Assembly (NCBI GenBank): GCA_026418655.1
Contig: JAOAAW010000023.1
Location: 1-5,384 of the forward strand
Length of the DNA stretch: 5,384 bases
DNA from: a bacterium
GTDB lineage: Bacteria > Ratteibacteria > UBA8468 > B48-G9 > DTJG01
Reading direction: 5' to 3'
Positions 1 to 4,812 of this stretch are shown here, piece by piece (position 1 is the first letter of the stretch; each line of letters begins with the position of its first letter). The translations under genes were made by a program, and so were the position numbers. The notes beneath the pieces are model-generated. The model had not been told where the DNA came from, ran no database searches, and was given only the letters and a program-made list of their open reading frames with translations.

Positions 1-116
1 GAAGAGGTAAGGGGAATATATCACAAACACCTTGGGGACAACCAACCAAGGGTTATAAGACACGGAATCCTGATAAGTATTCCAATAAATTTATTGTTCA
101 GAGAAGAAAGAAATAG
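1..116 (+). CDS. rplB: 50S ribosomal protein L2, C-terminal end (partial, 5' end outside window)
   Basis: Large-subunit protein L2 binds 23S rRNA near the peptidyl transferase centre and is needed for subunit joining. Only the last 37 complete residues are visible, in the frame whose first full codon is at position 3, ending at a TAG at 114-116. They contain the typical L2 C-terminal pattern: a Gly/Lys-rich stretch (RGKGN), then TPWGQPTKG, then a basic tail with KFIVQRRKK just before the stop. E. coli and other bacterial L2 proteins end in the same way (PWG...KFIVRRR-like). The gene starts upstream of the window. L2 immediately before S19 is the standard order of the S10 operon, and nine bases separate it from rpsS. 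The stop codon overlaps the A and G of the AGGGG that serves as rpsS ribosome binding site. Identification is secure despite the short fragment. Confidence 0.95.
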   Translation, partial: RGKGNISQTPWGQPTKGYKTRNPDKYSNKFIVQRRKK

Positions 117-125
117 GGGTGAAAG

Positions 126-407
126 ATGCGTTCATTAAAAAAGGGACCATTTGTAGACAGGATTTTGATTGAAAAACTTGAAAAAATGAAAGCTGCGGGT
201 AAGAAAGAACCAATCAAAACATGGTCGCGTCGCTCAACAATTATTCCTGAATTTGTCGGATATACATTTGCCGTTCATAATGGAAGAACATTTGTTAATG
301 TCTACATAACAGAAAATATGGTTGGACATAAACTTGGAGAGTTTGCACCGACAAGGATTTTCCGTGGGCATGGTGCCCATACCGAAAGAACAACGGAGAA
401 AACCTGA
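126..407 (+). CDS. rpsS: 30S ribosomal protein S19
   Basis: S19 sits in the head of the small subunit, forms a pair with S13 and contacts the A-site region and the intersubunit bridge to L5. The 93-residue product matches the usual 92-93 residues. It begins with the hallmark MRSLKKGPFVD, has IKTWSRRSTIIPEFVG at about residues 30-45, and the RNA-contacting block ENMVGHKLGEFAPTR followed by FRGHG near residues 63-82. The ATG at 126 is preceded by AGGGGTGA (115-122). Its TGA stop shares one base with the rplV start (TGATG at 405-409), a classic translational coupling junction. A compact inverted repeat at 365-379 lies near its 3' end. Nothing is missing or truncated. Confidence 0.98.
   Translation: MRSLKKGPFVDRILIEKLEKMKAAGKKEPIKTWSRRSTIIPEFVGYTFAVHNGRTFVNVYITENMVGHKLGEFAPTRIFRGHGAHTERTTEKT
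365..379 (+). other. Possible short mRNA hairpin near the end of rpsS
   Basis: TGGGCA (365-370) and TGCCCA (374-379) are perfect complements with a three-base loop (TGG). It ends 14 bases before the rplV ribosome binding site (394-400). It encodes the conserved S19 residues RGHGAH, so codon constraint may explain it. There is no U-tract, so it is not a terminator. Confidence 0.25.
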
Positions 408-796
408 TGGAAGTTATTGCGAAAGTCCGCTATGCAAAGATAAGTCCGAGAAAAGCAAGGTATATAAGACCGATTGTGGTAAAAAAGGAAGTAGGGTCAG
501 CTATCAATATTCTTGAACATACTCCAAATAAGGCGGCCTCAATTGTTAAAAAATTAATTAAATCGGCTCTTGCAAATGCTCAGCAAAAAAACCCTGATCA
601 AAAATCTTGGTACATCAAGAATCTGTATGTAGATGAAGGTCCAAAAATGAAAAGATTACGTTCTGCTCCAATGGGAAGAGCAGTTTTGATAATGAAAAGA
701 CTTTCGCATATTACTGTGGTACTTGAAGAAATTCCAGAGATGAAAACTGTCACGGGAAAGGAATATGGGTCAAAAAGTAAATCCGATAGGACTTAG
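407..796 (+). CDS. rplV: 50S ribosomal protein L22, with divergent core and tunnel-loop residues
   Basis: L22 contacts all 23S rRNA domains, and its long beta-hairpin lines the nascent-peptide exit tunnel opposite L4, at the macrolide/stalling-peptide constriction. The product has 129 residues against 110 in E. coli. The N-terminus EVIAKVRYAKISPRKAR, the NKAASIVKKLIKSALANAQ helix and the hairpin ending in SHITVVLEE (residues 99-107) establish the family. Two normally conserved places differ. The D-L-I-R-G after the first helix reads P-I-V-V-K (about residues 22-26). The hairpin tip that reads PRAKGRADR in E. coli reads SAPMGRAVL (about 86-94). The extra C-terminal tail (about 112-129) is largely a product of reading 32 nt into rpsC. 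The start uses the TGATG junction, with CGGAGAA upstream (394-400). Family assignment is certain. The effect of the substitutions is unknown. Confidence 0.97.
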   Translation: MEVIAKVRYAKISPRKARYIRPIVVKKEVGSAINILEHTPNKAASIVKKLIKSALANAQQKNPDQKSWYIKNLYVDEGPKMKRLRSAPMGRAVLIMKRLSHITVVLEEIPEMKTVTGKEYGSKSKSDRT

Positions 797-1538
797 ACTT
801 GGTATTACTGAAAGATGGAGATCTTTCTGGTACGCGAATGATAAAAATTTCAAAGATTTTCTTAAAGAAGACGTGGAAATAAGAAAATATTTGTTCAACA
901 GGTTTCCACGTGGTTCTATTACAAGGATTGATATTGAAAAGATTGCTGAGAAAATTAAGATTAACCTTTACAGCCCAAGACCGGGTGTTGTTCTTGGTCG
1001 TAAAGGTGCAGAGATAAATACAGTTAGAGAGGAACTTTATAAGAAACTGAATAAACAAATTTCTATAGATGTTGATGAAGTAAAAAATCCAGGACAAGAT
1101 GCGCAATTTATGGCAGATAGTATAGCAATGCAACTTGAAAGAAGAGTTCCGCACAGGATAGCAGTAAAAAAGGCTATGGCTTTGAGTTTACAATCTGGAG
1201 CACTGGGTATAAAAATCAGAGTTGGCGGTAGGCTCGGTGGAGCGGAAATTTCGAGGTCTGAGCTTTACATTAAAGGAAAAGTGCCTCTTCACACACTCAG
1301 GGCAAAAATCAGTTACGCAACCTCAACAGCAATAACAAAATTTGGTTGCATTGGTGTAAAGGTGTGGATTTTTCTTGGAGAGATATTTGATAATCAGCAA
1401 CAAATAATTCAGAAACCACAAGCTGAGCAGATGGATATTGAACTTACAGGTATCGAAGAAGAAAAAGTTAATACAAGGAGACGTAAAAATGCCGTTAATG
1501 CCAAAAAGGGTAAAATACAGAAAGGTTCAGAAGGGTAG
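765..1538 (+). CDS. rpsC: 30S ribosomal protein S3 (KH domain)
   Basis: S3 lies at the mRNA entry tunnel on the solvent side of the 30S head and, with S4 and S5, takes part in unwinding mRNA. The product has 257 residues against 233 in E. coli. It opens with MGQKVNPIGLRLGIT. It has a type II KH domain with RPGVVLGRKGAEI (GRKG at residues 78-81), and the C-terminal domain carries GGRLGGAEISR (154-164), GKVPLHTLRA (171-180) and GVKVWIFLGEI (197-207). A hydrophilic basic tail of about 50 residues follows, whose last 17 codons lie inside rplP in another frame. Aligned without gaps to E. coli from the start, residues 131, 132 and 135 are R, I and K, where E. coli has R, R and K. It overlaps rplV by 32 nt and rplP by 50 nt. 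GGGA at 754-757 is the probable ribosome binding site for the ATG at 765. Confidence 0.97.
   Translation: MGQKVNPIGLRLGITERWRSFWYANDKNFKDFLKEDVEIRKYLFNRFPRGSITRIDIEKIAEKIKINLYSPRPGVVLGRKGAEINTVREELYKKLNKQISIDVDEVKNPGQDAQFMADSIAMQLERRVPHRIAVKKAMALSLQSGALGIKIRVGGRLGGAEISRSELYIKGKVPLHTLRAKISYATSTAITKFGCIGVKVWIFLGEIFDNQQQIIQKPQAEQMDIELTGIEEEKVNTRRRKNAVNAKKGKIQKGSEG
1475..1480 (+). promoter_or_regulatory. Shine-Dalgarno sequence that fixes the rplP start, inside rpsC
   Basis: AAGGAG lies eight bases before the ATG at 1489 and within the rpsC reading frame. It favours 1489 (protein MPLMPKRVKY) over an in-frame ATG at 1498 (MPKRVKY) and over one at 1438, whose extra residues do not resemble L16. 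Because it is embedded in translated rpsC codons, initiation on rplP must share this RNA with ribosomes finishing S3. Confidence 0.8.
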
Positions 1539-1905
1539 AACAAAAGGGAAAGCTACTCGCGGGGCAACAATTTATTTTGGTGATTTTGGATTACAGGTTC
1601 TGGAACCCGGAAGATTGAAGAGCAATCAAATAGAAGCAGCACGTATAGCGATTACGCATTTTTTGAAATCAAAAGGAAAACTCTGGATAAGGATTTTTCC
1701 GGATAGGCCATTTACCAGGAAACCTGCAGAGACAAGAATGGGAAAAGGTAAAGGAGATGTTGCGGGTTGGGAGGCGATTGTATTGCCAGGGAGAATCGTT
1801 TTTGAAATTGCAGGGGTTGAACCATCTATGGCGATAGAGGCACTTAGATTAGCTTCTTATAAGTTACCTGTTCAAACAAAGATTATAAAACGGGAAATTT
1901 TATGA
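1489..1905 (+). CDS. rplP: 50S ribosomal protein L16
   Basis: L16 binds 23S rRNA near the A-site tRNA and is required late in large-subunit assembly for peptidyl transferase activity. The 138-residue product compares with 136 in E. coli. It shows the MPKRVKYRKVQKGRTKGKATRG N-terminus in two adjoining blocks, QIEAARIAITHFLK (47-60), KLWIRIFPDRP (64-74), KPAETRMGKGKGDV (78-91) and LPGRIVFEIAGV (99-110). The arginine of RMGKGKG (Arg83 here) corresponds to E. coli Arg81, the residue hydroxylated there by YcfD/RoxA. Whether it is modified here cannot be read from the DNA. The first 50 nt overlap rpsC in another frame, and the stop overlaps the rpmC start as ATGA. The start at 1489 was chosen from the AAGGAG eight bases upstream and the agreement in length. 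The start at 1498 is the only reasonable alternative. Confidence 0.97.
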   Translation: MPLMPKRVKYRKVQKGRTKGKATRGATIYFGDFGLQVLEPGRLKSNQIEAARIAITHFLKSKGKLWIRIFPDRPFTRKPAETRMGKGKGDVAGWEAIVLPGRIVFEIAGVEPSMAIEALRLASYKLPVQTKIIKREIL

Positions 1906-2123
1906 AAAAGCAAGAGTTCGAAGAACTTAAACAACTTACTATTAAAGAACTTGAGCAGAAAAGATTAGAGCTTGTAAAACGTCTTTTTGAACAAAGAACG
2001 CAGGTCAAATTTGGACAGATAAAGAACACGCGTGTTTTAAGAAATCTCCGCAAAGATGTAGCAAGAATAAACACACTGATACAACAAAAACGATTGAGCA
2101 ATATAAGAGGTGGAAATGGCTGA
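1902..2123 (+). CDS. rpmC: 50S ribosomal protein L29
   Basis: L29 is a small helical-hairpin protein next to the tunnel exit, beside L23, where it contributes to the docking surface for nascent-chain factors. The 73-residue product is slightly longer than E. coli L29 (63). It is almost wholly charged and helical: a first helix with LTIKELEQKRLELVKRLFEQR (residues 12-32, in two turns of heptad-like Leu spacing) and a second with the family pattern FGQIKNTRVLRNLRKDVARI (37-56). It starts at an ATGA junction (1902-1905) with the rplP stop, and GGGA at 1892-1895 is a plausible ribosome binding site. The last residues (RGGNG) are encoded by the stretch that also contains the ribosome binding site and start of rpsQ, which explains the small extra tail. 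Confidence 0.94.
   Translation: MKKQEFEELKQLTIKELEQKRLELVKRLFEQRTQVKFGQIKNTRVLRNLRKDVARINTLIQQKRLSNIRGGNG
2105..2110 (+). promoter_or_regulatory. Shine-Dalgarno sequence that fixes the rpsQ start
   Basis: AAGAGG lies five bases before the ATG at 2116. An in-frame GTG at 2110 would use the last base of this motif itself and so cannot be served by it, which favours the ATG and an N-terminus of MAEQKRIIQKKG. The motif lies within the last codons of rpmC. Confidence 0.7.
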
Positions 2124-2418
2124 GCAGAAAAGAATTATTCAGAAAAAAGGCATTGTGGTAAGCGATAAGATGGATAAAACCCGTGTTGTACAGGTGGAAG
2201 TTCTTACCAGGCATCCAGTATATTTGAAAACAATAAGAAAAAGAAAAAAATTCTACGCACACGATGAATTAAATATGAGCAAATTGGGAGATGTTGTAGT
2301 TATAAAGCAATGCAGGCCATTGAGTAAACTTAAAAGATGGAAGGTAGCCGAAATTGTACAAAAAGCTGTGGCCAGAGGTGAAGGAGTGATAAATGGTACA
2401 GTTGAGAACGATTCTTGA
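2116..2418 (+). CDS. rpsQ: 30S ribosomal protein S17
   Basis: S17 is a primary binding protein of the 16S rRNA 5' domain, with an OB-fold, and is important early in 30S assembly. The product has 100 residues against 84 in E. coli. The family core is unmistakable: KGIVVSDKMDKTRVVQVE (residues 11-28), RHPVYLKTIRKRKKFYAHDE (32-51) and GDVVVIKQCRPLSKLKRWKV (58-77). The extra C-terminal tail after about residue 85 (ARGEGVINGTVENDS) is encoded by the stretch carrying the rplN ribosome binding site and the first 26 nt of rplN, so it is probably a by-product of gene overlap rather than a domain. It overlaps rpmC by 8 nt. In E. coli rpsQ is the last gene of the S10 operon. Here it runs straight into rplN. 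Confidence 0.96.
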   Translation: MAEQKRIIQKKGIVVSDKMDKTRVVQVEVLTRHPVYLKTIRKRKKFYAHDELNMSKLGDVVVIKQCRPLSKLKRWKVAEIVQKAVARGEGVINGTVENDS

Positions 2419-2761
2419 AGTGGCGGATAACACCGGTGCAAAAAAAATAAGTGTTATTGGGGTACTTGGGCATTCTAAAAGAAAATATGCAAGGATAGGG
2501 GATATTATAAGGGCAAATGTGAAGGATGCTCTACCGGATGGCATCGTAAAGAAAAAACAGGTCGTTAAGGCTGTTATAGTTCGTACAAAAGCTCCTATAA
2601 GAAGACCAGACGGGTCTTATCTAAAATTTGATCACAATTGTGCGGTTATTATTGACGATGATCTTAATCCGAGAGGAACAAGGGTATTTGGTCCTGTTCC
2701 AAGGGAATTACGAGACGCGAAATTTATGAAAATTGTTTCACTTGCGCCGGAGGTATTGTAG
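2393..2761 (+). CDS. rplN: 50S ribosomal protein L14
   Basis: L14 lies on the subunit interface, contacts 16S rRNA in an intersubunit bridge and is the docking site of the silencing factor RsfS. The 122-residue product has nearly the same length as the E. coli protein. Visible family blocks are LEVADNTGAKKI (residues 8-19), a VVRTK-like stretch IVRTKAPIRRPDGS (62-75), FDHNCAVIIDDD (79-90) and the highly conserved end GTRVFGPVPRELR...FMKIVSLAPEVL. The ATG at 2393 has AAGGAG at 2381-2386, six bases away. It overlaps rpsQ by 26 nt. In E. coli a terminator and the spc promoter separate these two genes, and here there is no room for either. One base separates its stop from rplX. Confidence 0.98.
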   Translation: MVQLRTILEVADNTGAKKISVIGVLGHSKRKYARIGDIIRANVKDALPDGIVKKKQVVKAVIVRTKAPIRRPDGSYLKFDHNCAVIIDDDLNPRGTRVFGPVPRELRDAKFMKIVSLAPEVL

Positions 2762-2762
2762 A

Positions 2763-3086
2763 ATGGGATTTTTGATCAAGAGAGATGATTTTGTGGTTGT
2801 AATCAAAGGTAAAGATGCTGGAAAGAAAGGAAGGGTTGTAAAGGTTTTTCCTGAAGAGAAAAGGGTTCTGGTTGAAGGGGTGAATTTTGTAAAAAAAGCT
2901 ACAAAGCCAGGTAAGATTGATAAACAGGGCGGCATTATAACAATGGAAAAGCCTATTTCAATAAGTAATGTACAGTTTTTTTGCATGAAATGTGGAAAAA
3001 GAACAAGGCTTGGTTTAAAAATGATGGAAGATGGTTCAAAAACGCGTTTTTGTAAGAAATGCGGAGAATTGGTGGAGACAAAATAA
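2763..3086 (+). CDS. rplX: 50S ribosomal protein L24 with zinc ribbon
   Basis: L24 is one of the two proteins that start 50S assembly and lies at the tunnel exit. The product has 107 residues, near E. coli's 104. Residues 6-38 form the KOW/SH3-like domain (DDFVVVIKGKDAGKKGRVVKV). The C-terminal half contains CMKC (Cys74, Cys77) and CKKC (Cys97, Cys100) about 20 residues apart, the four-cysteine ribbon found in many bacterial L24 proteins and absent from the E. coli one; zinc binding is inferred. The ATG at 2763 was chosen because CGGAGG (2748-2753) lies nine bases upstream and MGFLIKRDDFV suits the family. An in-frame ATG at 2733 would add ten residues that do not fit. Its TAA shares one base with the rplE ATG (TAATG). 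Confidence 0.96.
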   Translation: MGFLIKRDDFVVVIKGKDAGKKGRVVKVFPEEKRVLVEGVNFVKKATKPGKIDKQGGIITMEKPISISNVQFFCMKCGKRTRLGLKMMEDGSKTRFCKKCGELVETK

Positions 3087-3631
3087 TGGAGCCAAGATTA
3101 AAAAAACTTTATAAAGAAAAGATTGTTCCATCTTTAATGCAAAGATTTGGGTTCACCAATAGTTTACAGGTTCCTCGGATCAAGAAAATTGTTATAAATG
3201 TTGGTGTTGGTAGGGATAATAAAGATGCCAAAGCAATTGAGTCTGTTCAAAAGGAATTAGCTTTGATATCAGGGCAGAAACCCGTGATAACAAGGGGAAA
3301 AAAATCAATCTCGGCATTTAATTTAAGACGTGGTGATATTTGTGGAGTTATGGTTACTTTGAGGGGAGACAGAATGTATGAATTTCTGGATCGTATGATA
3401 ACTGCTGCGCTACCCAGAGTGAAAGATTTTAGCGGTTTATCTCCTGATTCTTTTGATGGAAGATCTTCTTATACAATTGGTATTAAAGAACAGGTGATTT
3501 TTCCTGAGATTGACTACAATACAATATACAAGGTTCGAGGAATGAATGTTACCATTTGTACAGATGCTAAAAAAGTTGAGCATGCAAGAGAACTTTTAAA
3601 GTTGATAGGACTACCGATAAGGGAGGATTGA
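3086..3631 (+). CDS. rplE: 50S ribosomal protein L5
   Basis: L5 binds 5S rRNA with L18 in the central protuberance, contacts P-site tRNA and forms a bridge with S13. The 181-residue product compares with 179 in E. coli. Family blocks: PRIKKIVINVGVG (residues 30-42), GQKPVITRGKKSISAFNLRRG (63-83, in two pieces), VTLRGDRMYEFLDR (90-103), ALPRVKDFSGLSPDSFDGR (108-126), IGIKEQVIFPEIDY (131-144) and the end LLKLIGLPIR. The usual Glu-Gly-Met-Pro-Ile loop reads R-G-D-I-C here, a modest divergence. The ATG at 3086 follows GGTGGAG (3071-3077) with eight bases between. An in-frame ATG at 3059 lies inside the zinc ribbon codons of rplX and adds nine non-family residues, so it was not chosen. The downstream gap to rpsN is two bases. 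Confidence 0.97.
   Translation: MEPRLKKLYKEKIVPSLMQRFGFTNSLQVPRIKKIVINVGVGRDNKDAKAIESVQKELALISGQKPVITRGKKSISAFNLRRGDICGVMVTLRGDRMYEFLDRMITAALPRVKDFSGLSPDSFDGRSSYTIGIKEQVIFPEIDYNTIYKVRGMNVTICTDAKKVEHARELLKLIGLPIRED
3621..3626 (+). promoter_or_regulatory. Shine-Dalgarno sequence supporting the TTG start of rpsN
   Basis: GGGAGG lies seven bases before TTG 3634 and only one base before the in-frame TTG 3628. Normal spacing therefore favours 3634. The motif is within the last codons of rplE. Confidence 0.8.
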
Positions 3632-3633
3632 AA

Positions 3634-3819
3634 TTGGCACGCAAGTGTTTTTTTGAAAAGATGAAGAGGGAACCTAAGTTTAAGATTAGGGCGAGAAATC
3701 GTTGCTGGCGATGTGGTAGACCTCGTGGTTATATAAGAAAATTTGGCATCTGCCGTGTTTGTTTTAGAGAGCTCGCATCCCAGGGAGAAATTCCTGGCGT
3801 TACAAAGGCAAGCTGGTAG
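3634..3819 (+). CDS. rpsN: 30S ribosomal protein S14, zinc-binding short type, TTG start
   Basis: S14 is a late-assembling protein of the 30S head, next to S3 and S10. This is the short zinc form (61 residues), as in Thermus and Bacillus, not the roughly 100-residue zinc-free form of E. coli. Cys24-x2-Cys27 (CWRC) and Cys40-x2-Cys43 (CRVC) are the ligand pairs, followed by FRELASQGEIPGVTKASW, the family's ending. The N-terminus from TTG 3634 reads MARKCFFEK and aligns without gaps with Thermus S14 (MARKALIEK), so this non-ATG start is well supported. There is no ATG in that region. The TTG at 3628 would give two more residues but has a ribosome binding site only one base away. A GAAA-loop hairpin at 3780-3797 lies in the coding end. 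The TAG stop forms part of the rpsH ribosome binding site. Confidence 0.95.
   Translation: MARKCFFEKMKREPKFKIRARNRCWRCGRPRGYIRKFGICRVCFRELASQGEIPGVTKASW
3780..3797 (+). other. Possible mRNA hairpin with GAAA tetraloop in the end of rpsN
   Basis: CCAGGGA (3780-3786) pairs with TTCCTGG (3791-3797) as seven pairs, six Watson-Crick and one G-U, around a GAAA loop at 3787-3790. GAAA is a stable GNRA tetraloop. It ends 20 bases before the rpsH ribosome binding site (3818-3823). It lies wholly within codons for QGEIPGV, which are conserved in S14, so chance is a serious alternative. There is no U-tract, so it is not a terminator. Confidence 0.35.
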
Positions 3820-3830
3820 GAGGATTAACA

Positions 3831-4220
3831 ATGACAGATCCTATAGCAGATATGATTGTAAGATTGAAGAATGCCAATTTAGTTTTCAAGCCATATGTTG
3901 ATGTGCCATGGTCAAAATTTAAGGAAAATATTCTCAATATATTAAAAGAAGAACGCTACATAAAGAATTGGGAATTGATTGAAGATAAAAACAAAAAGAT
4001 TTTACGTGTTCACTTATTGTACATCGGGAAAAGGCCTGCCATATTGAGAGTAAAAAGAGCAAGCAAGCCGGGTCGCAGGTTATATGTGTCTAAGGAGGAA
4101 TTCACAAAGAAGAAACAAGATTCTGGCATCGCAATTTTAACAACTTCAAAAGGTATCATGAGCGACCGTAAGGCTCGCGAACTCAAAATTGGCGGTGAAG
4201 TTTTATTTTACATCTGGTAG
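3831..4220 (+). CDS. rpsH: 30S ribosomal protein S8
   Basis: S8 is a primary binder of the 16S rRNA central domain, and in E. coli it is also the translational repressor of the spc operon, acting on the rplE region of the mRNA. The product has 129 residues, against 130 in E. coli. It starts with MTDPIADMIVRLKNAN, has ASKPGRRLYV (77-86) and the RNA-binding C-terminal motif TTSKGIMSDRKAR (104-116), then GGEVLFYIW. The first serine of the usual STSKG is a threonine. The ribosome binding site AGGAGG (3818-3823) is perfect and includes bases of the rpsN TAG stop, with seven bases to the ATG. This is the strongest site in this part of the operon. I could not recognise an E. coli-like S8 target at the rplX-rplE junction, so feedback control is unproven here. 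Confidence 0.98.
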   Translation: MTDPIADMIVRLKNANLVFKPYVDVPWSKFKENILNILKEERYIKNWELIEDKNKKILRVHLLYIGKRPAILRVKRASKPGRRLYVSKEEFTKKKQDSGIAILTTSKGIMSDRKARELKIGGEVLFYIW

Positions 4221-4228
4221 GTGAAAAT

Positions 4229-4801
4229 ATGGGTAGATTAGGGAAAAAATCGATTGAAATACCTGATGGAGTGAATGTTTCAGTTTCTGATAGAATGGTA
4301 TTAATCGAAGGTCCACGAGGGAAACTCCAGCAGGAGATTTTTGAGAATCTGGAAGTTGTCGTGGATGATAAGAAAATTTATGTTAATAATAAGGTTCCCC
4401 AAATACCAAAATTCAGAAGACTTTTTAGAAAAGTGGATGCTCTTCAAGGTTTATTGCGGACACTGATTAAAAACAAAATAGAGGGAGTGACAAAAGATTT
4501 CGAAAAAGTCCTTGAAGTTCATGGTACAGGATTCAAAGCTGAATTGAAAGGAAAGAAGCTTGTTCTCACTCTTGGATTCAATCACCCGGTCGAAGTTGAT
4601 ATACCCGATTTGGTAAAAATTCAGATTGAGAAAAACACTATTATAACTTTGCGTTCCTGTGATAAGGAACTTCTTGGAAATTTCGCAGCAATGATAAGAG
4701 ATATTTATCCACCAGAACCGTACAAGGGCAAAGGAATTAGATACGCAGGAGAATATGTCAGGCATAAGGTTGGAAAGGCAGCTGTTGGAGCGCAGAAATA
4801 A
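4229..4801 (+). CDS. rplF: 50S ribosomal protein L6
   Basis: L6 binds 23S rRNA near the sarcin-ricin loop and the factor-binding site, and its loss blocks late 50S assembly. The product has two repeated L6 domains and 190 residues against 177 in E. coli. It begins MGRLGKKSIEIPDGV, joins the domains around GVTKDFEKVLEVHGTGFKAEL (86-106, in two blocks), and ends with the near-invariant PPEPYKGKGIRYAGE (161-175). Counting to the shared GVT places about eight extra residues in the N-terminal domain, near 54-70 (around QIPKFRRLFRKVD), and the C-terminus is about five longer. The ribosome binding site is AGGTGA (4219-4224), formed partly by the rpsH stop, only four bases from the ATG, so initiation probably depends on coupling to rpsH. 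Confidence 0.97.
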   Translation: MGRLGKKSIEIPDGVNVSVSDRMVLIEGPRGKLQQEIFENLEVVVDDKKIYVNNKVPQIPKFRRLFRKVDALQGLLRTLIKNKIEGVTKDFEKVLEVHGTGFKAELKGKKLVLTLGFNHPVEVDIPDLVKIQIEKNTIITLRSCDKELLGNFAAMIRDIYPPEPYKGKGIRYAGEYVRHKVGKAAVGAQK

Positions 4802-4812
4802 AGGAGTTTCTA

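Noticed and set aside
322..516. Open frame on the + strand across the rpsS/rplV junction
   Set aside because: It overlaps two certain genes in a third frame, has no family resemblance and no ribosome binding site.
904..911. Palindrome CCACGTGG inside rpsC
   Set aside because: A single short palindrome in coding sequence, with no repeat elsewhere and no regulatory context.
750..1154. Long open frame on the - strand opposite rpsC
   Set aside because: The product is rich in Phe, Asn, Ile and Ser as expected of the reverse of a Lys/Glu-rich gene. It lies antisense to a certain essential gene and shows no family motif.
1438..1488. Upstream ATG that would extend L16 by 17 residues
   Set aside because: The extension reads unlike any L16 N-terminus, while AAGGAG is correctly placed for ATG 1489.
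1883..2544. Several - strand open frames opposite rpmC, rpsQ and rplN
   Set aside because: They overlap one another and lie opposite conserved genes. Their hydrophobic, Cys/Leu/Phe-rich products reflect complementary codons and not real membrane proteins.
2738..2986. Open frame on the - strand opposite rplX
   Set aside because: Antisense shadow of the KOW domain, with no ribosome binding site or family match.
3779..3830. Terminator between rpsN and rpsH
   Set aside because: The hairpin there has no following U-tract, and a perfect ribosome binding site for the next gene of the same operon follows.
3514..3831. Open frame on the - strand opposite rplE and rpsN
   Set aside because: Covered by two conserved genes. 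Its apparent signal-like start is only the complement of the rpsN end.
4451..4765. Open frame on the - strand opposite rplF
   Set aside because: Antisense shadow, with no supporting signal.
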